Source of the DNA: Edwardiiplasma whartonense
GTDB taxonomy: Bacteria > Bacillota_I > Bacilli_A > Mycoplasmatales > Mycoplasmataceae
Length of the DNA: 64,000 nucleotides
Assembly: GCF_023566315.1 (NCBI RefSeq)
Contig: NZ_JAKNSU010000002.1
Reading direction: 5' to 3' (one strand)
Under the pieces are notes generated by a model. It had not been told where the DNA came from, did not search any database, and worked only from the letters and a program-made list of their open reading frames with translations. Positions within the stretch are counted from its first letter, which is position 1; the number at the start of each line of letters is the position of its first letter. The translations under genes and the position numbers were made by a program. Below are positions 33,859-44,675 of this stretch, one piece after another.

Positions 33859-34645
33859 TTTTAACAGTCGTATTCATTTTAGCCTTAATTTCCATATCAA
33901 CTCTATCTTGTTTTAAAGCAACCTTAAACTCTGTGCTTGGAGTTTCAAGTAAAACTGTTTCCACCTGACTATTTTGATTATAGTCAGGAATAAATTCCTT
34001 TAAATCCTTGCGAAGTGAAAATTCATGAATATTTTTAGTCAATTGCTTAGGATCATTAACTATCGTTTTATAACTTTCAATAATTTCATAAGTATTGGTA
34101 ATTGTTGGAGTTTGTTCATAGATTAAAAACAAAAGATAAACTCCAAAACCTCAAATAATTTTTCGATTAGCTTCAATTGAAGCGTTGTTTAATTGATTAA
34201 TAGTTTCTTTCTCTTGAACTCTTTGTAACTTTTGGTCTTGTTTGATTTTAAAAGTTTTTAATTCATCATCAGTAAAATCAAAATCAAAGTCTTCAATTTG
34301 TGGTTCTTTATCCTCAACATTAGTTTGTTTATGGTTGACAGGAAAAACATAACGATGGTTTTCTTGAACTTTGCGTGCCTTTTTAACTTTATTGATTTCA
34401 TAAGTTTTTTTGATCGAAAAATAAGCAAAAACATTTAGTACTAATAAACTACCAATTTTACTAACGATATCCATTTTTGGATTATTTTTATTCAAAATAA
34501 ATCAAATTAAATTAAAAACACAAACAATTGAAATCAACGCCAAGTAGTAATAACTATCATCTTTAGTACTATAAGAAACTACTCCAGCAATTACTGGGAA
34601 GAGAACAATTCAAAGAATTAAAAAAAAGTAGGAAAGTAATCGCAT
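33842..34645 (-). CDS. Membrane protein of unknown function
   Basis: This 267-residue protein begins with two hydrophobic helices (about 4-24 and 34-52), a third near 65-80, a charged cytoplasmic-type stretch rich in Lys/Glu/Asp, and another hydrophobic segment near 165-178 before a polar tail. No family is recognised. The start at 34645 has GAGG 8 bases upstream. Two or three TGA codons are Trp. It stands between tRNA-Leu and rpmB. Confidence 0.7.
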
Positions 34646-34670
34646 TTTAGAGCCTCATATCGAAATTATA

Positions 34671-34700
34671 TTATAAAAATAGCTGGTTTTTCTATATAAT
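34671..34700 (+). promoter_or_regulatory. Promoter of tRNA-Leu
   Basis: A TTATAA -35-like box (34671-34676) and a perfect TATAAT (34695-34700) lie 18 bases apart and 8 bases before the tRNA. Confidence 0.6.
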
Positions 34701-34708
34701 AAGACTAT

Positions 34709-34793
34709 GCCCTCTTGGCGGAATAGGCAGACGCATTAGACTCAAAATCTAACGAGGAAACTCGTACCGGTTCGACCCCGGTAGAGGGCACCA
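34709..34793 (+). tRNA. tRNA-Leu(CAA)
   Basis: An 85-base class II tRNA with acceptor GCCCTC/GAGGGC and an encoded CCA end. The anticodon stem TTAGA/TCTAA has loop CTCAAAA, so the anticodon is CAA (codon TTG). The variable arm (ACGAGGAAACTCGT) and the T loop TTCGACC fit tRNA-Leu. Confidence 0.97.
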
Positions 34794-34804
34794 TTGTATT
34801 TTAT

Positions 34805-34827
34805 CCGGTTTCACGACCGGTTTTTTT
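34805..34827 (+). terminator. Terminator after tRNA-Leu
   Basis: A GC-rich 5-bp stem (CCGGT/ACCGG) is followed by T7, 12 bases after the tRNA. Confidence 0.85.
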
Positions 34828-34871
34828 GTTCCAAAATGGTAAAATGTATCTATAGCGAGGTCAGTGATTTA

Positions 34872-35336
34872 ATGGATAAAAAATGATCAATTATTAAGAA
34901 CGAAGACGATAACCTTTTATATGTAACTGAAGATGAAAACGGAATCTATTCAACTAAAGAGGCCGCTTTAGCTGATGCGCGTCAACAAGCGATCATGGAT
35001 AAAACTTTTTTAAAAATAAACAATGAAGCAGAACCTGATACTTATGAAATCACCAACTATACTAGTGCCTTATCACAAGCAGAGTGAAATTCGAAGTTAA
35101 AATCAGAATTTAAAATTGCTAAAGCAGAATATATGATTTCTAGAACGAGAGAAAAAAGTATCAAACAAGCGATTCGTAAAGCTAGATTAGTTCGAGATTA
35201 TGAGAAAGAAGCTAAATTAAAAATTCGACTTAACGAAACTATTTTGAAAAAAAGAAAAAACGAAATTAACTTAAAAGAAGCTAAAATTCGTTTAAAAGAA
35301 TCTAACAAAATTAATAAAAGAAAAGCAAAAGCTTAA
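34872..35336 (+). CDS. Conserved-looking hypothetical protein with basic coiled C terminus
   Basis: This 154-residue protein has an acidic N-terminal half (LYVTEDENGIYSTKEAALADARQQ) and a strongly basic, helical C-terminal half (about 90-154) made of Lys/Arg/Glu repeats. Two TGA codons are Trp. GAGGTCA lies about 11 bases upstream of the ATG, and no better start exists. No family is recognised; the basic tail could bind nucleic acid. It is convergent with thiN with only a two-base gap, so their transcripts may overlap. Confidence 0.7.
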
Positions 35337-35338
35337 GT

Positions 35339-35971
35339 TTACTTGCTCATAATCACTACCAAAGGTTCGCTGTTACTAATCTTTGGATTCTGATAAGCAA
35401 TGAAAGCATTAGAAATGCATCGAGTAGAGAAAACGTCCAAAATTCCTTGGTAGGGATATGCTAAGTTTTCTAAGATAAGGTGATTATTATTCTTTAAACT
35501 AAAGAAAGATAGGTAAGTCATTTCTTGAAAATTATTAAAGTTAATTTCCCTAGTACCAGCAGGGATTTTTTTTATCAGAGAATGTTCATTAAAAATTTCT
35601 ACATCGTCATATTGATTCATAATATCAAGAATTGAAAGGTTCATATCATAACGTTTAGTTGGTTTAGATACAAATTTTATTGGTGCTTGAGGAAAAAGTT
35701 CTCTTGCTGTTTTGAGTGCTACCAAACCATCTAATCAATCCTTATCAAAACTTAGTTTGGTGAATTGCAAAGCATAATCCTTAATTAAGACCAATTCTTC
35801 TGGTAGAACCTGATCAAAATCACTAATTGCTAAATCAAGTTTAATTTTCTTTTCAATTAAGTCCAAACATCCCCGTTCAACACCGATAATAAAAAATTGT
35901 TCGTTATTATAACGATCAAAGTTGAGTTGGGTTGTGGTAGTAACAATTAGAACAACTTTTTTATTTTCCAT
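35339..35971 (-). CDS. thiN: Thiamine diphosphokinase
   Basis: ThiN pyrophosphorylates thiamine to thiamine diphosphate. The 210-residue protein has the signature DLAISDFDQV (about 46-55), corresponding to the conserved D-x-D-F-D, and a C-terminal beta domain. It overlaps rpe by 11 bases and ends the rsgA-rpe-thiN series as in Bacillus. The rest of the sequence is divergent, so the call rests on motif and context. One TGA is Trp. Confidence 0.88.
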
Positions 35972-36641
35972 AATTTATGAATGTTTCTACAAAGGCTTTT
36001 TTTTGATTACTTTCAAAAAAGCTATTTCCTGCTACAAAATGGTTTGCTCCTGCTAAAAAAGCAAGCTTCCCAGTTTCTAAATTAATTCCTCCATCAACTT
36101 GAATATCATAATTCAGAGCTTTATCTTTCTTAAACGCATCTAAAAATCGAATCTTATCTAAAACCTCGGGCATAAAAGTCTGACCACCAAAACCTGGTTT
36201 TACACTCATGACCAAAACTCTATCCAAACGGTCCAGAAACGGAACGACCTCAACAATCTTTGTGGTCGGTGAAATTGCCAAAGTACAATTGACTCCATGA
36301 AAGTGGCATTCATCAATAAATTGATGAATATTACTTTTCTTTTTTAGCGATTCAATGTGCATTGTCATTGATTTTGGTTGACAAGCAAAATACTCTTTTA
36401 AATATTCTTGAAGATTAACAGTAATTTCTACCATGAAGTGAAGATCTAACTTTAATTGCGGAAACTCACTGACAATATCTTTTAAAATTTTGGGTCCAAA
36501 AGTTAAATTTGAAACAAAGTGTCGATCCATCACATCATAATGAATTCAATCAGTACCAGCTGCTAAACAACTTTCAATTTCAGTTTTTAAATTAATAAAA
36601 TTCGCACTTAACAAACTGGGTGCAATTATAATTTCTGCCAT
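35961..36641 (-). CDS. rpe: Ribulose-phosphate 3-epimerase
   Basis: Rpe interconverts ribulose-5-phosphate and xylulose-5-phosphate. This TIM-barrel protein (226 residues) starts AEIIIAPSLLSANF, then HYDVMDRHFVSNLTFGP (metal ligands), MSVKPGFGGQTFMPEVLDKI, and QVDGGINLETG. Its start lies within the end of rsgA (16-base overlap) with GAGG upstream. The first 36 codons follow a TGA Trp codon at residue 33. It supports pentose salvage together with deoxyribose-based nucleoside use. Confidence 0.95.
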
Positions 36642-37537
36642 GAACTTTCCTCTTTCTGTACTTCTTCTGCAATTTTGATATAGTCTTCATAAAAAAACAA
36701 CGGAATATCCTGGGTTTCAACCTTTTTTTTAATCATACATCCCTTTTCACTTAAATGTAAACAATCATTAAACTTACACTCGCCTTGATATTTTTCAAAA
36801 ATCCGAAAAGCAGAACGTAATTCTGCTAAACTAATTCCTTTTAAATCAAATGCAGAAAATCCTGGAGAATCGGCTAAAAAAATTACTTGATTAATAACAT
36901 AAATTCGAATTTTGGTGGTTGTGTGTTTTCCACGATTTAAAGCTTTAGAAATAGAATTCGTTCTTTGTTGGTTCTCAAAACTTAAGAAATTATTCAATGT
37001 ACTTGTTTTCCCTGCTCCTGTTTGTCCAACAAAAACTGAAAGTTTGTTTTCCATTATCTTTTCAATTTCACCCAAAACCTTTTTGTCTGGAGAATTATTA
37101 TTTAAAAGAAAAGTGGTATAACCCATTTCTTGATAAGCTTTAACTTTTGTAAAAATTAAGTCATCATTTGTTAACAAATCTTTTTTAGTAAAAACTAATA
37201 AAGGTTCAATTTGGTATACTTCTAAAAAAGCAAGATACTTATCTAATAAAAAAGTATTGAGCGAAGGTTCTTTTAAAGCGTTCACGAGTAAAACATTGTC
37301 AATATTAGCGATTTTAGGACGAAATAAAGTATTTTTTCGAGGAAAAATTTTGGTAATATAACCACTTTGATCATTTAAGTGTTCAAACATTACCAAATCC
37401 CCAACATAAAAAGTTTTGGTCAGCTTTTTTAAATTCCCTTTGGCATAACACGAAATGATTTCTTGACGATCAAAAGCAAAAACCTCACTTTGATCACTAT
37501 CAATATCTAAAATCATTCCTTTTTCTTTTTTTATCAT
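36626..37537 (-). CDS. rsgA: Ribosome small-subunit-dependent GTPase RsgA
   Basis: RsgA (CpgA) is a circularly permuted GTPase acting in 30S maturation. In the 303-residue protein an N-terminal OB domain is followed by G4 FTKKDLL, G1 GQTGAGKTSTLNNF (about 176), switch NRGKHTTT, G3 DSPGFS, and a zinc site C-x4-C-x-H-x5-C near 255-268. It lies between prkC and rpe. No TGA Trp is needed. Confidence 0.95.
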   Translation of the reverse strand: MIKKEKGMILDIDSDQSEVFAFDRQEIISCYAKGNLKKLTKTFYVGDLVMFEHLNDQSGYITKIFPRKNTLFRPKIANIDNVLLVNALKEPSLNTFLLDKYLAFLEVYQIEPLLVFTKKDLLTNDDLIFTKVKAYQEMGYTTFLLNNNSPDKKVLGEIEKIMENKLSVFVGQTGAGKTSTLNNFLSFENQQRTNSISKALNRGKHTTTKIRIYVINQVIFLADSPGFSAFDLKGISLAELRSAFRIFEKYQGECKFNDCLHLSEKGCMIKKKVETQDIPLFFYEDYIKIAEEVQKEESSWQKL

Positions 37538-37546
37538 TTTGCTTTC

Positions 37547-38617
37547 CTAAACTAAGTTAATTACTAATGCAAAACCAAAAACAATTACCAACAAGATTAA
37601 AATCATCATCACTAATCATTTTCAGTTAAAGATTTTTAAAAACCGATTAAACTTGCTAACATAAGTTACTAATGGTTTTTCAATATTTTTAGGACGAGTA
37701 TTGTAATCTTCAAAAGGTTTAAAATTATTGTTATCAATTTGGTCAAAATCATCCATCAATTCATTTAAAGTTTGATAACGTTTATGATAATCTTTCGCCA
37801 TCGCCCTTAAGATTACGTTTTCTAAAGCACGATTAATTTCAGGATTATAAACTGAAGGTTTAACTAAATCCATCCATAAGTTTAAATCACGCGTTGCAAT
37901 TTCCTTCTTATGGGTTTGTTCAGGATAATCAATTACATCAAAATTTTCAAAAGGAATCATTCCTGTTGAATAAGCATAAAGCATCACTCCAATTGCATAA
38001 ATATCAATATAGTAGGGTTGGTTAATATTTTTATCATAATTGTTTTCTAAAAAGAGTTCAGGAGCCATGTACTTTGGTGTTCCGCTAGCTTCAATCAAAG
38101 TATTTTTTTCAGTTTGTAAAACTTGGCTAATCCCAAAATCAGCGATGAAAGGATCTCACTTTGCATCCAATAAAATATTCTGCGGCTTAAGGTCTTTATG
38201 AATCATTTTGGTCACTTGATTATCGTGAATCCCCTTTAAACCCAGCAAAATTCGTTTGAAATAATATTCTAATTCGTTATTAGAAAAAAGCAAATAGGTG
38301 TTAGTAGAAGCGATATTTTGAATCGTTTTATTTGGATAAAATTCTAAAACCATATAAGGATAATTTTCATTTTCAAAAGTAAAGATTCCAAAGTCATCAA
38401 TCGGAGTAACATAATGTTCAAAATTCAGCGAAGACAAAATTCCTGCTTCTTTTTTAAATGCAACATCAACATTTTTAGCTGTTGTTAAAATTTTTAAAGC
38501 TTTAAAGGCATTATTGGTGAGGTCAAGAACTTTATAAACTAAACTAGTAGCCCCCTTGCCTTCTTTGCTAATGATTTTGTACCGACTATCAATTACTTGA
38601 TTAATTTTTAATTCCAT
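37547..38617 (-). CDS. prkC: Serine/threonine protein kinase, PrkC-type without PASTA repeats
   Basis: This 356-residue protein has a Hanks-type kinase domain (about 10-280): GKGATSLVYKV P-loop, Lys in LKIL, HKDLKPQNILL catalytic loop, DFGIS metal site, and SGTPKYMAPEL. One hydrophobic helix lies at the very C terminus (about 333-352), followed by only two residues. PASTA peptidoglycan-binding repeats are absent, as expected for a wall-less cell. It overlaps the prpC phosphatase by 17 bases. It likely phosphorylates cytosolic proteins with prpC reversing it. Confidence 0.92.
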
Positions 38618-39386
38618 TTTGTTCACCACTAACTTCTAAAATAATTAAAGATAAATTATCAGCCGAAGCTCCAGTCAAGGCCAAATTAATTAAATTTTTT
38701 CCCTTCTGTGCTAAAGCATCATTACTCGCCAAAACGTTTTTAATTACTTCAGGATTGATATAATCATGAACTCCATCACTAGTTAAAAGAAAAGAACCAC
38801 GAATTTTTTTTAAGTGCTTAACATCAACTTGAATATTTTTTTCTGGCCCCAAAGCACTGGTTAAAATTTTTCAATAGTGACGAGGATTAAACCGTTGATC
38901 ATCTTCATAAAGATGGTTAATCTTTCTTCGTTCAGAAGCTCTTGTTTGATTATACAAATTTTGATCAATTGTTAACTGTTTTAATTTGTCATGGTAGAAC
39001 TGATAAATTCTTGAATCACCAACATTAACAGTAAAACCATTTTTTCCATCAACAATTAAAAGTGCTGATAAAGTGGTCCCCATCGCCAATTTTTGTTGAT
39101 CATCGTTGGCGATTATCTCCATTTTTACCCGAATTTTTAGTACCACAACTTCTAATCATTGTCTGATTTCGTATCTTTTAAAATTAGCAAAGTTTGTCGT
39201 TTTAAATAAAGCTAAAAACTCATTTAAACCAATTTCTGCTGCCAAATCACCGTGAGGATGACCTCCCATCCCATCACAAACAATCGCTAAAAACTGACCA
39301 TACTTATTGAATGCATAATCAACTCGATCCTGATTTTGCGTTCTAAAATCACCTTTTTCAGAAATTTTGCTTACTTCGAATTTCAC
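38601..39386 (-). CDS. prpC: PP2C-type protein phosphatase
   Basis: PrpC removes phosphate from Ser/Thr (partner of PrkC). The 261-residue protein starts with a GTG (39386) after CGAGGT and shows QNQDRVDYAF, CDGMGGHPHGDLAA, VNVGDSRIY, TSDGVHDYI and DNLSLIILEV, the full set of metal-binding motifs. Two TGA codons are Trp. The unit prpC-prkC-rsgA-rpe-thiN is conserved in Firmicutes. Confidence 0.93.
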
Positions 39387-39414
39387 AGTTACCTCGTATA
39401 GTTTTATTTTACCA

Positions 39415-40968
39415 TTATCTTTTCTTTTTCTTTTTAATTCGTCACCAGATAAACAACAGCAACAAACAGACAAAAACTCCCAATAACAACAACCACAATA
39501 ATTCAAGATTTTTAGAAGCAGAGTTTTTATAATTTGTAGATTCAGAATCAGGATTAAGTTGATCATTGTGATTATTCCTATCATCAGGAACCAAAGAAGG
39601 CGGTTCGACAAGTGGTGGAGGTGATGAAGTTTCTTCTTTATGTAGAAGAATCTCTATTTTATTGCTAACTTGAGCATTGTTTCCTTCTAAAAATAGTTTG
39701 TTATTGATAACCTTACTAATAACATCTGAGGGTAATAGGTAATTTTTCACCAATAAAGTGTTGATAATTGTTTCTAATTGCGTTGGAGTCTGATAAGTAA
39801 TTACTTCTGGTCAACCAATTGTTTTCAAATCAATCTTCTTAAAAATATTGACCTTGACCAAAGGTTGACCAAGAATTTGTTGATAATTACTACTTCCCAT
39901 AGCCTCTTTAAAAGAAATTGGCAAGCAAAGAGTTGTGTGATTATTTGCATGGTTGAACACAGGTAATGGTTGAGTACGTAAATTTTCATACCAGAGTTGA
40001 ATCGGAGAATTTGCTTTAAAATGACTTTTAATAAAATTATCAATCTTGAAGTAGAGATCAAGATTATCAATCGGAAGTTGTTGTTTGGTGGGGTCAAACT
40101 CTAAATTAATTTCGATTTGTTGAGCATGGGTAAAGTCAAGAATTTTGATAAGGTGAAACAAAGACATTGCAATAATTTTAGTGGTAAGGGTTGCATAAAC
40201 TTCGTTATTATAAGGAACATTTACTTGCAAATCTTCAAAATATTGAGAGTTATAGCACCCACTGATTCAAAACCGAGGCATCACTCCTGGTCCTTGCAAA
40301 TCACTCTCGGTGTAACGTTTTTGTTCATGAACAGAAAGAAATGGTTCAAAGTGAATTTGAGCTTGATAAAGTTGGTTTAAAATCACTTGAGCTGAGTTGG
40401 GGAAATCTTGATAAGGTACACTGGTAAGAATGCCAGTTTGATAACTATAACGTGGTGTAAATTCTCCAACAAATTTATAGCTTTGATCATTAATTGTTAA
40501 ACCAAAATTAACTTGAATTTTAAACTGGAAAAACTTTTTCTCATCATTTGCTTGTTGCTCTTCATCACTTAAATCAACCATTTTCTCTTCAAAACTTAAA
40601 TGATCATAATTGATTAAGTGTTTAGTTAAGTCCCAAATTTCTTGCGAAGGTTTAAAAGCAGTGTCAATAACATTAATTCCCGATTCACCTCCTCCATAGC
40701 AGTTGGTTTCATGAGCTTGAAGTGGTTTAGTGTACTTAAAAGTCGTTGTTGCTAATAAACCGTGATGAATAAAAAGGTGTTGCTCGTTATTGGTATAAGT
40801 AGAACTAAATTCACCCTCGCTATTAAGTTTATAAGTATCTTCTTGATAACCAGGACGAATAAAGTCATCAAGATAAGGTAAAGAAAAATTGATGTCAGCA
40901 ACTGGTGCGATACTAGAAAATAAAGGCGTGGAGAATAATCCTAAACTAAAGAATAAACTTTTAAACAT
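39415..40968 (-). CDS. Surface-anchored protein with signal peptide and C-terminal membrane helix
   Basis: The 517-residue product begins with an export signal (about 1-25, SLFFSLGLFSTPLFSS) and ends with a Pro/Ser/Asp-rich linker, one membrane helix (about 485-508) and a Lys/Arg tail. The bulk is therefore extracellular. The ectodomain has CYGGGESGI and mainly beta-type sequence, with no family recognised. The start has GGGAGG 7 bases upstream. It sits directly upstream of prpC-prkC (28-base gap), so it may be co-transcribed with the kinase pair; a functional link is inference. Confidence 0.75.
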
Positions 40969-41006
40969 AAAAAAACCTCCCGTTGAAGTATACGGAAGAA
41001 AAAGAC

Positions 41007-41789
41007 TTATTTTTTTAAAAAGTTTTCAATTTCAAAAAGATGGTCAATTTGATAAGTGGCCAAAGGTTGAATTGCCTTGTTATAGGGTTGGTTAATCACA
41101 AAAGAATTTTCAAAATATTCTATCATTCCCACATCATTATCATCATCACCAACCACAATCACTTGGTTGTCAGAAACATTAAACTTTTTTTGTAATACTT
41201 GAATTGCATGACGTTTAGAAGAGTGAGGTGGATGAATTTCTAACACTTCACTATCATTATTTTTAATAATTGTTAAATTGGGAGCAATTCTTTGGACATC
41301 AAGAGCAATCTGGTCAAGTTTTTCGCGTTTTTCTTGAATTTTAAAACAAACTAATTCAAATGATTTTAAATCAGTAAACGAATAATTAGTAACCTTCCGT
41401 TTCAACTGACCGTTTTCATAATATGAAGGATGGTCAGTAAATAAGTAAAACTCTTCAAAAGGAGTAGCATAAATTAAACTTTGCAATTCCTGGTTTTCCA
41501 AATAATCAATGATTACGTCACGATCTTGATGAGGCAAAACACATTGATAAAGAATCTTTCCGTGTTGATCACGAATTATCGCCCCTGCGTTAGTAATATA
41601 AAATGATGACTGAATCTTTAAAGTTTTCATTTCATAAAGCATTTGTTCATAAGGTCGACCACTTGCAATCACAAAAACTTGGTTTTGGGCGATAAATTCT
41701 TGAACAAACCGCAAATCAGAAGGATCAACTTTCCCATCAGCGCCATTTCGAAGCGTACCATCATAATCACTAAATAATCATCACTGCAT
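41007..41789 (-). CDS. HAD-superfamily hydrolase, Cof type
   Basis: Cof-type HAD enzymes dephosphorylate sugar phosphates, FMN or other small metabolites. The 260-residue protein shows motif I SDYDGTL (about 7-13), motif II ASGRPYEQM, the cap region, motif III Lys (SSKRHAIQVL), and motif IV VVGDDDNDVGMIEYF. Its ATG shares a base with the rsmB stop (TAATG). TGA is used for two adjacent Trp near the start. The substrate is unknown. Confidence 0.88.
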
Positions 41790-43084
41790 TATTTCTCTTC
41801 TTTCTTCATAAGTTTACAAATAAAAAAACCATCAGTCGCTTGTTCAAAACCAAATAATTGTTGACTAAAAACCACTTTCATATCAGGATGAGCAGATAAA
41901 AACCGCTCAATCTGGGTTTGGTTTTCAACCTTATTTATCGTGCAAGTTGAATAAACCATAACCCCACCTTTTTTTAAAACTTGATAAGCAACCTCTAAGA
42001 GTTCAGCTTGGGTTTGGACTAAGGTAGAAAAATCATCACCAGAATTATTAAAGTTTAATTTAATTTCTGGTTTTCTTTTTAACACCCCAAAACCAGAGCA
42101 AGGAGCATCTAATAAAATAAAATCATAAGGTTCGTCATTAATTGCCAAAAGTGCATTTTGAGTTCTCAATTCAACATTATTACATCCTAATCGAACTAAA
42201 TTCTGTTGAATTAAATCAATTCGTCAAGGGTTCAATTCATAAGCGATAATGACCCCAGTATTTTGCATCAAAGCGCTAAGATGACTAAGTTTACCCCCAG
42301 GAGCACTGCACATATCAAGCACCCGACTATTAACGCTAGGGTTTAAAACTTGTCCAACCAATACTGAAGCTGCATCCTGAATTGTAATTTCACCAAGCCT
42401 ATATAATTCAGAATGCACCAAAGGTTTAGTAGCAATCAAACAATCATCAACTCCCAAAACCCGAGTAAGACCAAACTGGTCTTGATACTGATTTAGAATT
42501 TGTTCAACGCTGGTTTTTAAAGTATTTACCCGAAAATTAATTAATGGTTTTTTCACCGAGTCAATCACAACTCCCATAGCATTCTCTTTCCCATAATCAT
42601 TGCTTAATAAGGTGAAGAATTTTCACGGAAAGGCATGAGTTAAACAAAAGTTTTTGTCCTGATTCTTTTCCTTAACAAGATAAAGTTCACTTTCTTGAGG
42701 AACAAGAGTTTTTAAAACCTTATTAACTAGTCCGGCGAACTTTGGATCAATAGTTTTAACTAAATTAACACTTTCATTAACAACAGCGTAAGGCGGAATT
42801 GAAGTTAAATAACGGAGTTGATAAACTCCCATTCAAAGCAAAATTTGCACTGATACTGGTGTTTTTTTCTTATCGATTAATTTATTAACCACATACGAAA
42901 GATAAATCTTCCAAGTCACCACTCCGTGAACTAAGTTAAACACTAAATTCTTATCAACTGGTTTTAATTGATTATTATTTGCAACTTCATTTAATAAAAG
43001 GTTTGAAAAAGCGTGATTTTCAATTACTCTAATTAAAATCTCTCAAGCTTGATGTCGAGGATTAGAACTTTTTGGCAATGTCAT
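41789..43084 (-). CDS. rsmB: 16S rRNA (cytosine-C5) methyltransferase RsmB
   Basis: RsmB methylates C967-type cytosines in 16S rRNA. In the 431-residue protein an N-terminal NusB-like helical domain (about 1-140) is followed by the SAM-binding core: DMCSAPGGKLSHL (about 260), DAPCSGFGVLKRKPEI (with the Pro-Cys motif) and the catalytic Cys in YSTCTINK. Four TGA Trp codons split it. It overlaps gmk by 23 bases. The order gmk, rsmB, prpC resembles the Bacillus cluster. Confidence 0.92.
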
Positions 43085-43958
43085 TTCTTACCCCAAAAAA
43101 GTCAATCTCCAAAATATTAGTGTTTACAAGCACTTGCACTTTTTTATGATCTTCTAAATCAGTGAATAAACCGTGAGCAAGAATATAAGTATAAATTCGG
43201 TCGCTAATTACTTTTGATAATTGATCAATAAAGTTATCCTTAGTAAACAAAGTTTTATAAATCGAAGCTAAGCGGGGGAGATTTTCTTGGATAATTTCAA
43301 TAAATAAACCATAATCTTTTAAGATAATTTCTTCAACCTCACTTGATAATTTCTCATAAGCTGAAACTGATTCATAATCAGTTAAACCTTCCTTAATCAA
43401 AATATCACGAACTTTAGCAATAGCATTTTCTACAGTATCATTTTGAACAACATACTGGTAATTATCTTTTAAAGGAATTTCAAATAAAGATTTTGCTAAA
43501 CGTTGTTTAATAATTTCCTTACCTTCAGTTCCGCGAGTAATAATCCGTTGTTGAAGTTCATAAAAACTTGGAGGCATCAAAAAGATTGAAAGGACGTTCT
43601 TTTCTTTTTTAACCACTTGAGTTGCACCTTCAACTTCAATTTCTAAAACTACATTCTTCCCTTGTTTTGTTTGTTCCTCTACTAACTTTCGCGGAGTACC
43701 ATAATAGTTCCCGATGAATTCAGCATACTCAACTAAATCTCCGTTCTGAACTGCTTGTTCAAATTCACTTTTCAAGACAAAATGATAGTTTTTTCCATCC
43801 ACTTCTCCAGGACGAGAAGCACGAGTTGTCATTGAAACTGAATAAACTAAACGGAGTTTTTCATCTTCAAACAACCGCTCGTTAATTGTTCCTTTCCCCA
43901 CTCCGCTTGGTCCAGAAATAACCACAATTTTTCCAGTTTTGTCTGTTAATTTTGTCAT
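43062..43958 (-). CDS. gmk: Guanylate kinase with an unusual C-terminal extension
   Basis: Gmk phosphorylates GMP to GDP. The kinase core (about residues 8-190) has SGPSGVGKGTI (P-loop), the GMP-site SMTTRASRPGEVDGKNYHF, and the R-x-R lid region QQRIITRGTEG. Total length is 298, about 100 residues more than normal. The extra part (about 195-298) is acidic then hydrophobic and helical, with no recognised domain. It stops inside the rsmB start. The extension has no in-frame stop and reads as normal coding sequence. Confidence 0.93.
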   Translation of the reverse strand: MTKLTDKTGKIVVISGPSGVGKGTINERLFEDEKLRLVYSVSMTTRASRPGEVDGKNYHFVLKSEFEQAVQNGDLVEYAEFIGNYYGTPRKLVEEQTKQGKNVVLEIEVEGATQVVKKEKNVLSIFLMPPSFYELQQRIITRGTEGKEIIKQRLAKSLFEIPLKDNYQYVVQNDTVENAIAKVRDILIKEGLTDYESVSAYEKLSSEVEEIILKDYGLFIEIIQENLPRLASIYKTLFTKDNFIDQLSKVISDRIYTYILAHGLFTDLEDHKKVQVLVNTNILEIDFFGVRNDIAKKF

Positions 43959-43960
43959 TC

Positions 43961-44530
43961 TTAATTCTCCTCTAATCTAAAAATATAAAGATACTTATCA
44001 ACCTTGCTTTTGACCACTTTGCTTTTCAAAAGTTTTAACCAACCGTTGATGATTTCTTCCAAAGGAATTGGGGATTCCACCACAACTACACCCCAATTGT
44101 TTAAGAGATTAATTGAGGCTAACTTTTGAAAAAACTGCTCGTAATATTCAGTGTGAGGAAAAGGGGGATCTAAATAAATCAAATCAACCTTAACTTGATT
44201 GTGAACCAATTGGTTCAATAAAACCAAATAATCACTTTGACTCAAAACAAAGTCATCAGGATCAAGGCCATGAAAATTTTCTTTAATAATTTCTAATGCT
44301 TCAGGGTTTAAATCATTGACATAGGCCTTCTTTATTCCTCGTGATAAACCCTCCAAACTTAAAGCTCCACTACCAGCAAACAAATCCAGAGAAATTTTGT
44401 TTGTAAAAATAAAGTAGTTATTCAAAATATTGAATAAATCTTCTTTCACTCTTGCAGTGGTAGGACGAGTAGAAAGTGAAGGTAAAGTTTTTAATTTTCG
44501 GTGTTTATATTTACCAGCAATTACGTTCAT
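43961..44530 (-). CDS. rsmD: 16S rRNA (guanine-N2) methyltransferase RsmD
   Basis: RsmD methylates G966 of 16S rRNA. The 189-residue protein begins MNVIAGKYKHRKLKTLP, then STRPTTARVKEDLFNIL, SAM motif DLFAGSGALSLEGLSRG (about 49), and the catalytic DPPFPH (about 121), the usual DPPY motif with Phe. It lies two bases before gmk, at the head of this operon. Confidence 0.92.
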   Translation of the reverse strand: MNVIAGKYKHRKLKTLPSLSTRPTTARVKEDLFNILNNYFIFTNKISLDLFAGSGALSLEGLSRGIKKAYVNDLNPEALEIIKENFHGLDPDDFVLSQSDYLVLLNQLVHNQVKVDLIYLDPPFPHTEYYEQFFQKLASINLLNNWGVVVVESPIPLEEIINGWLKLLKSKVVKSKVDKYLYIFRLEEN

Positions 44531-44675
44531 TAAACCTCACCTTGATGCTTTCTTATTTTAATAATTATAACAATAAGCTCTTTGGGGTTGTATAAACTTT
44601 TTTCACAAAAACAACCATTAGTTTAATTAAAAGCAAGGGTTTGCTAAAATATGAAAAGAAGCGGAGATAGAAACT

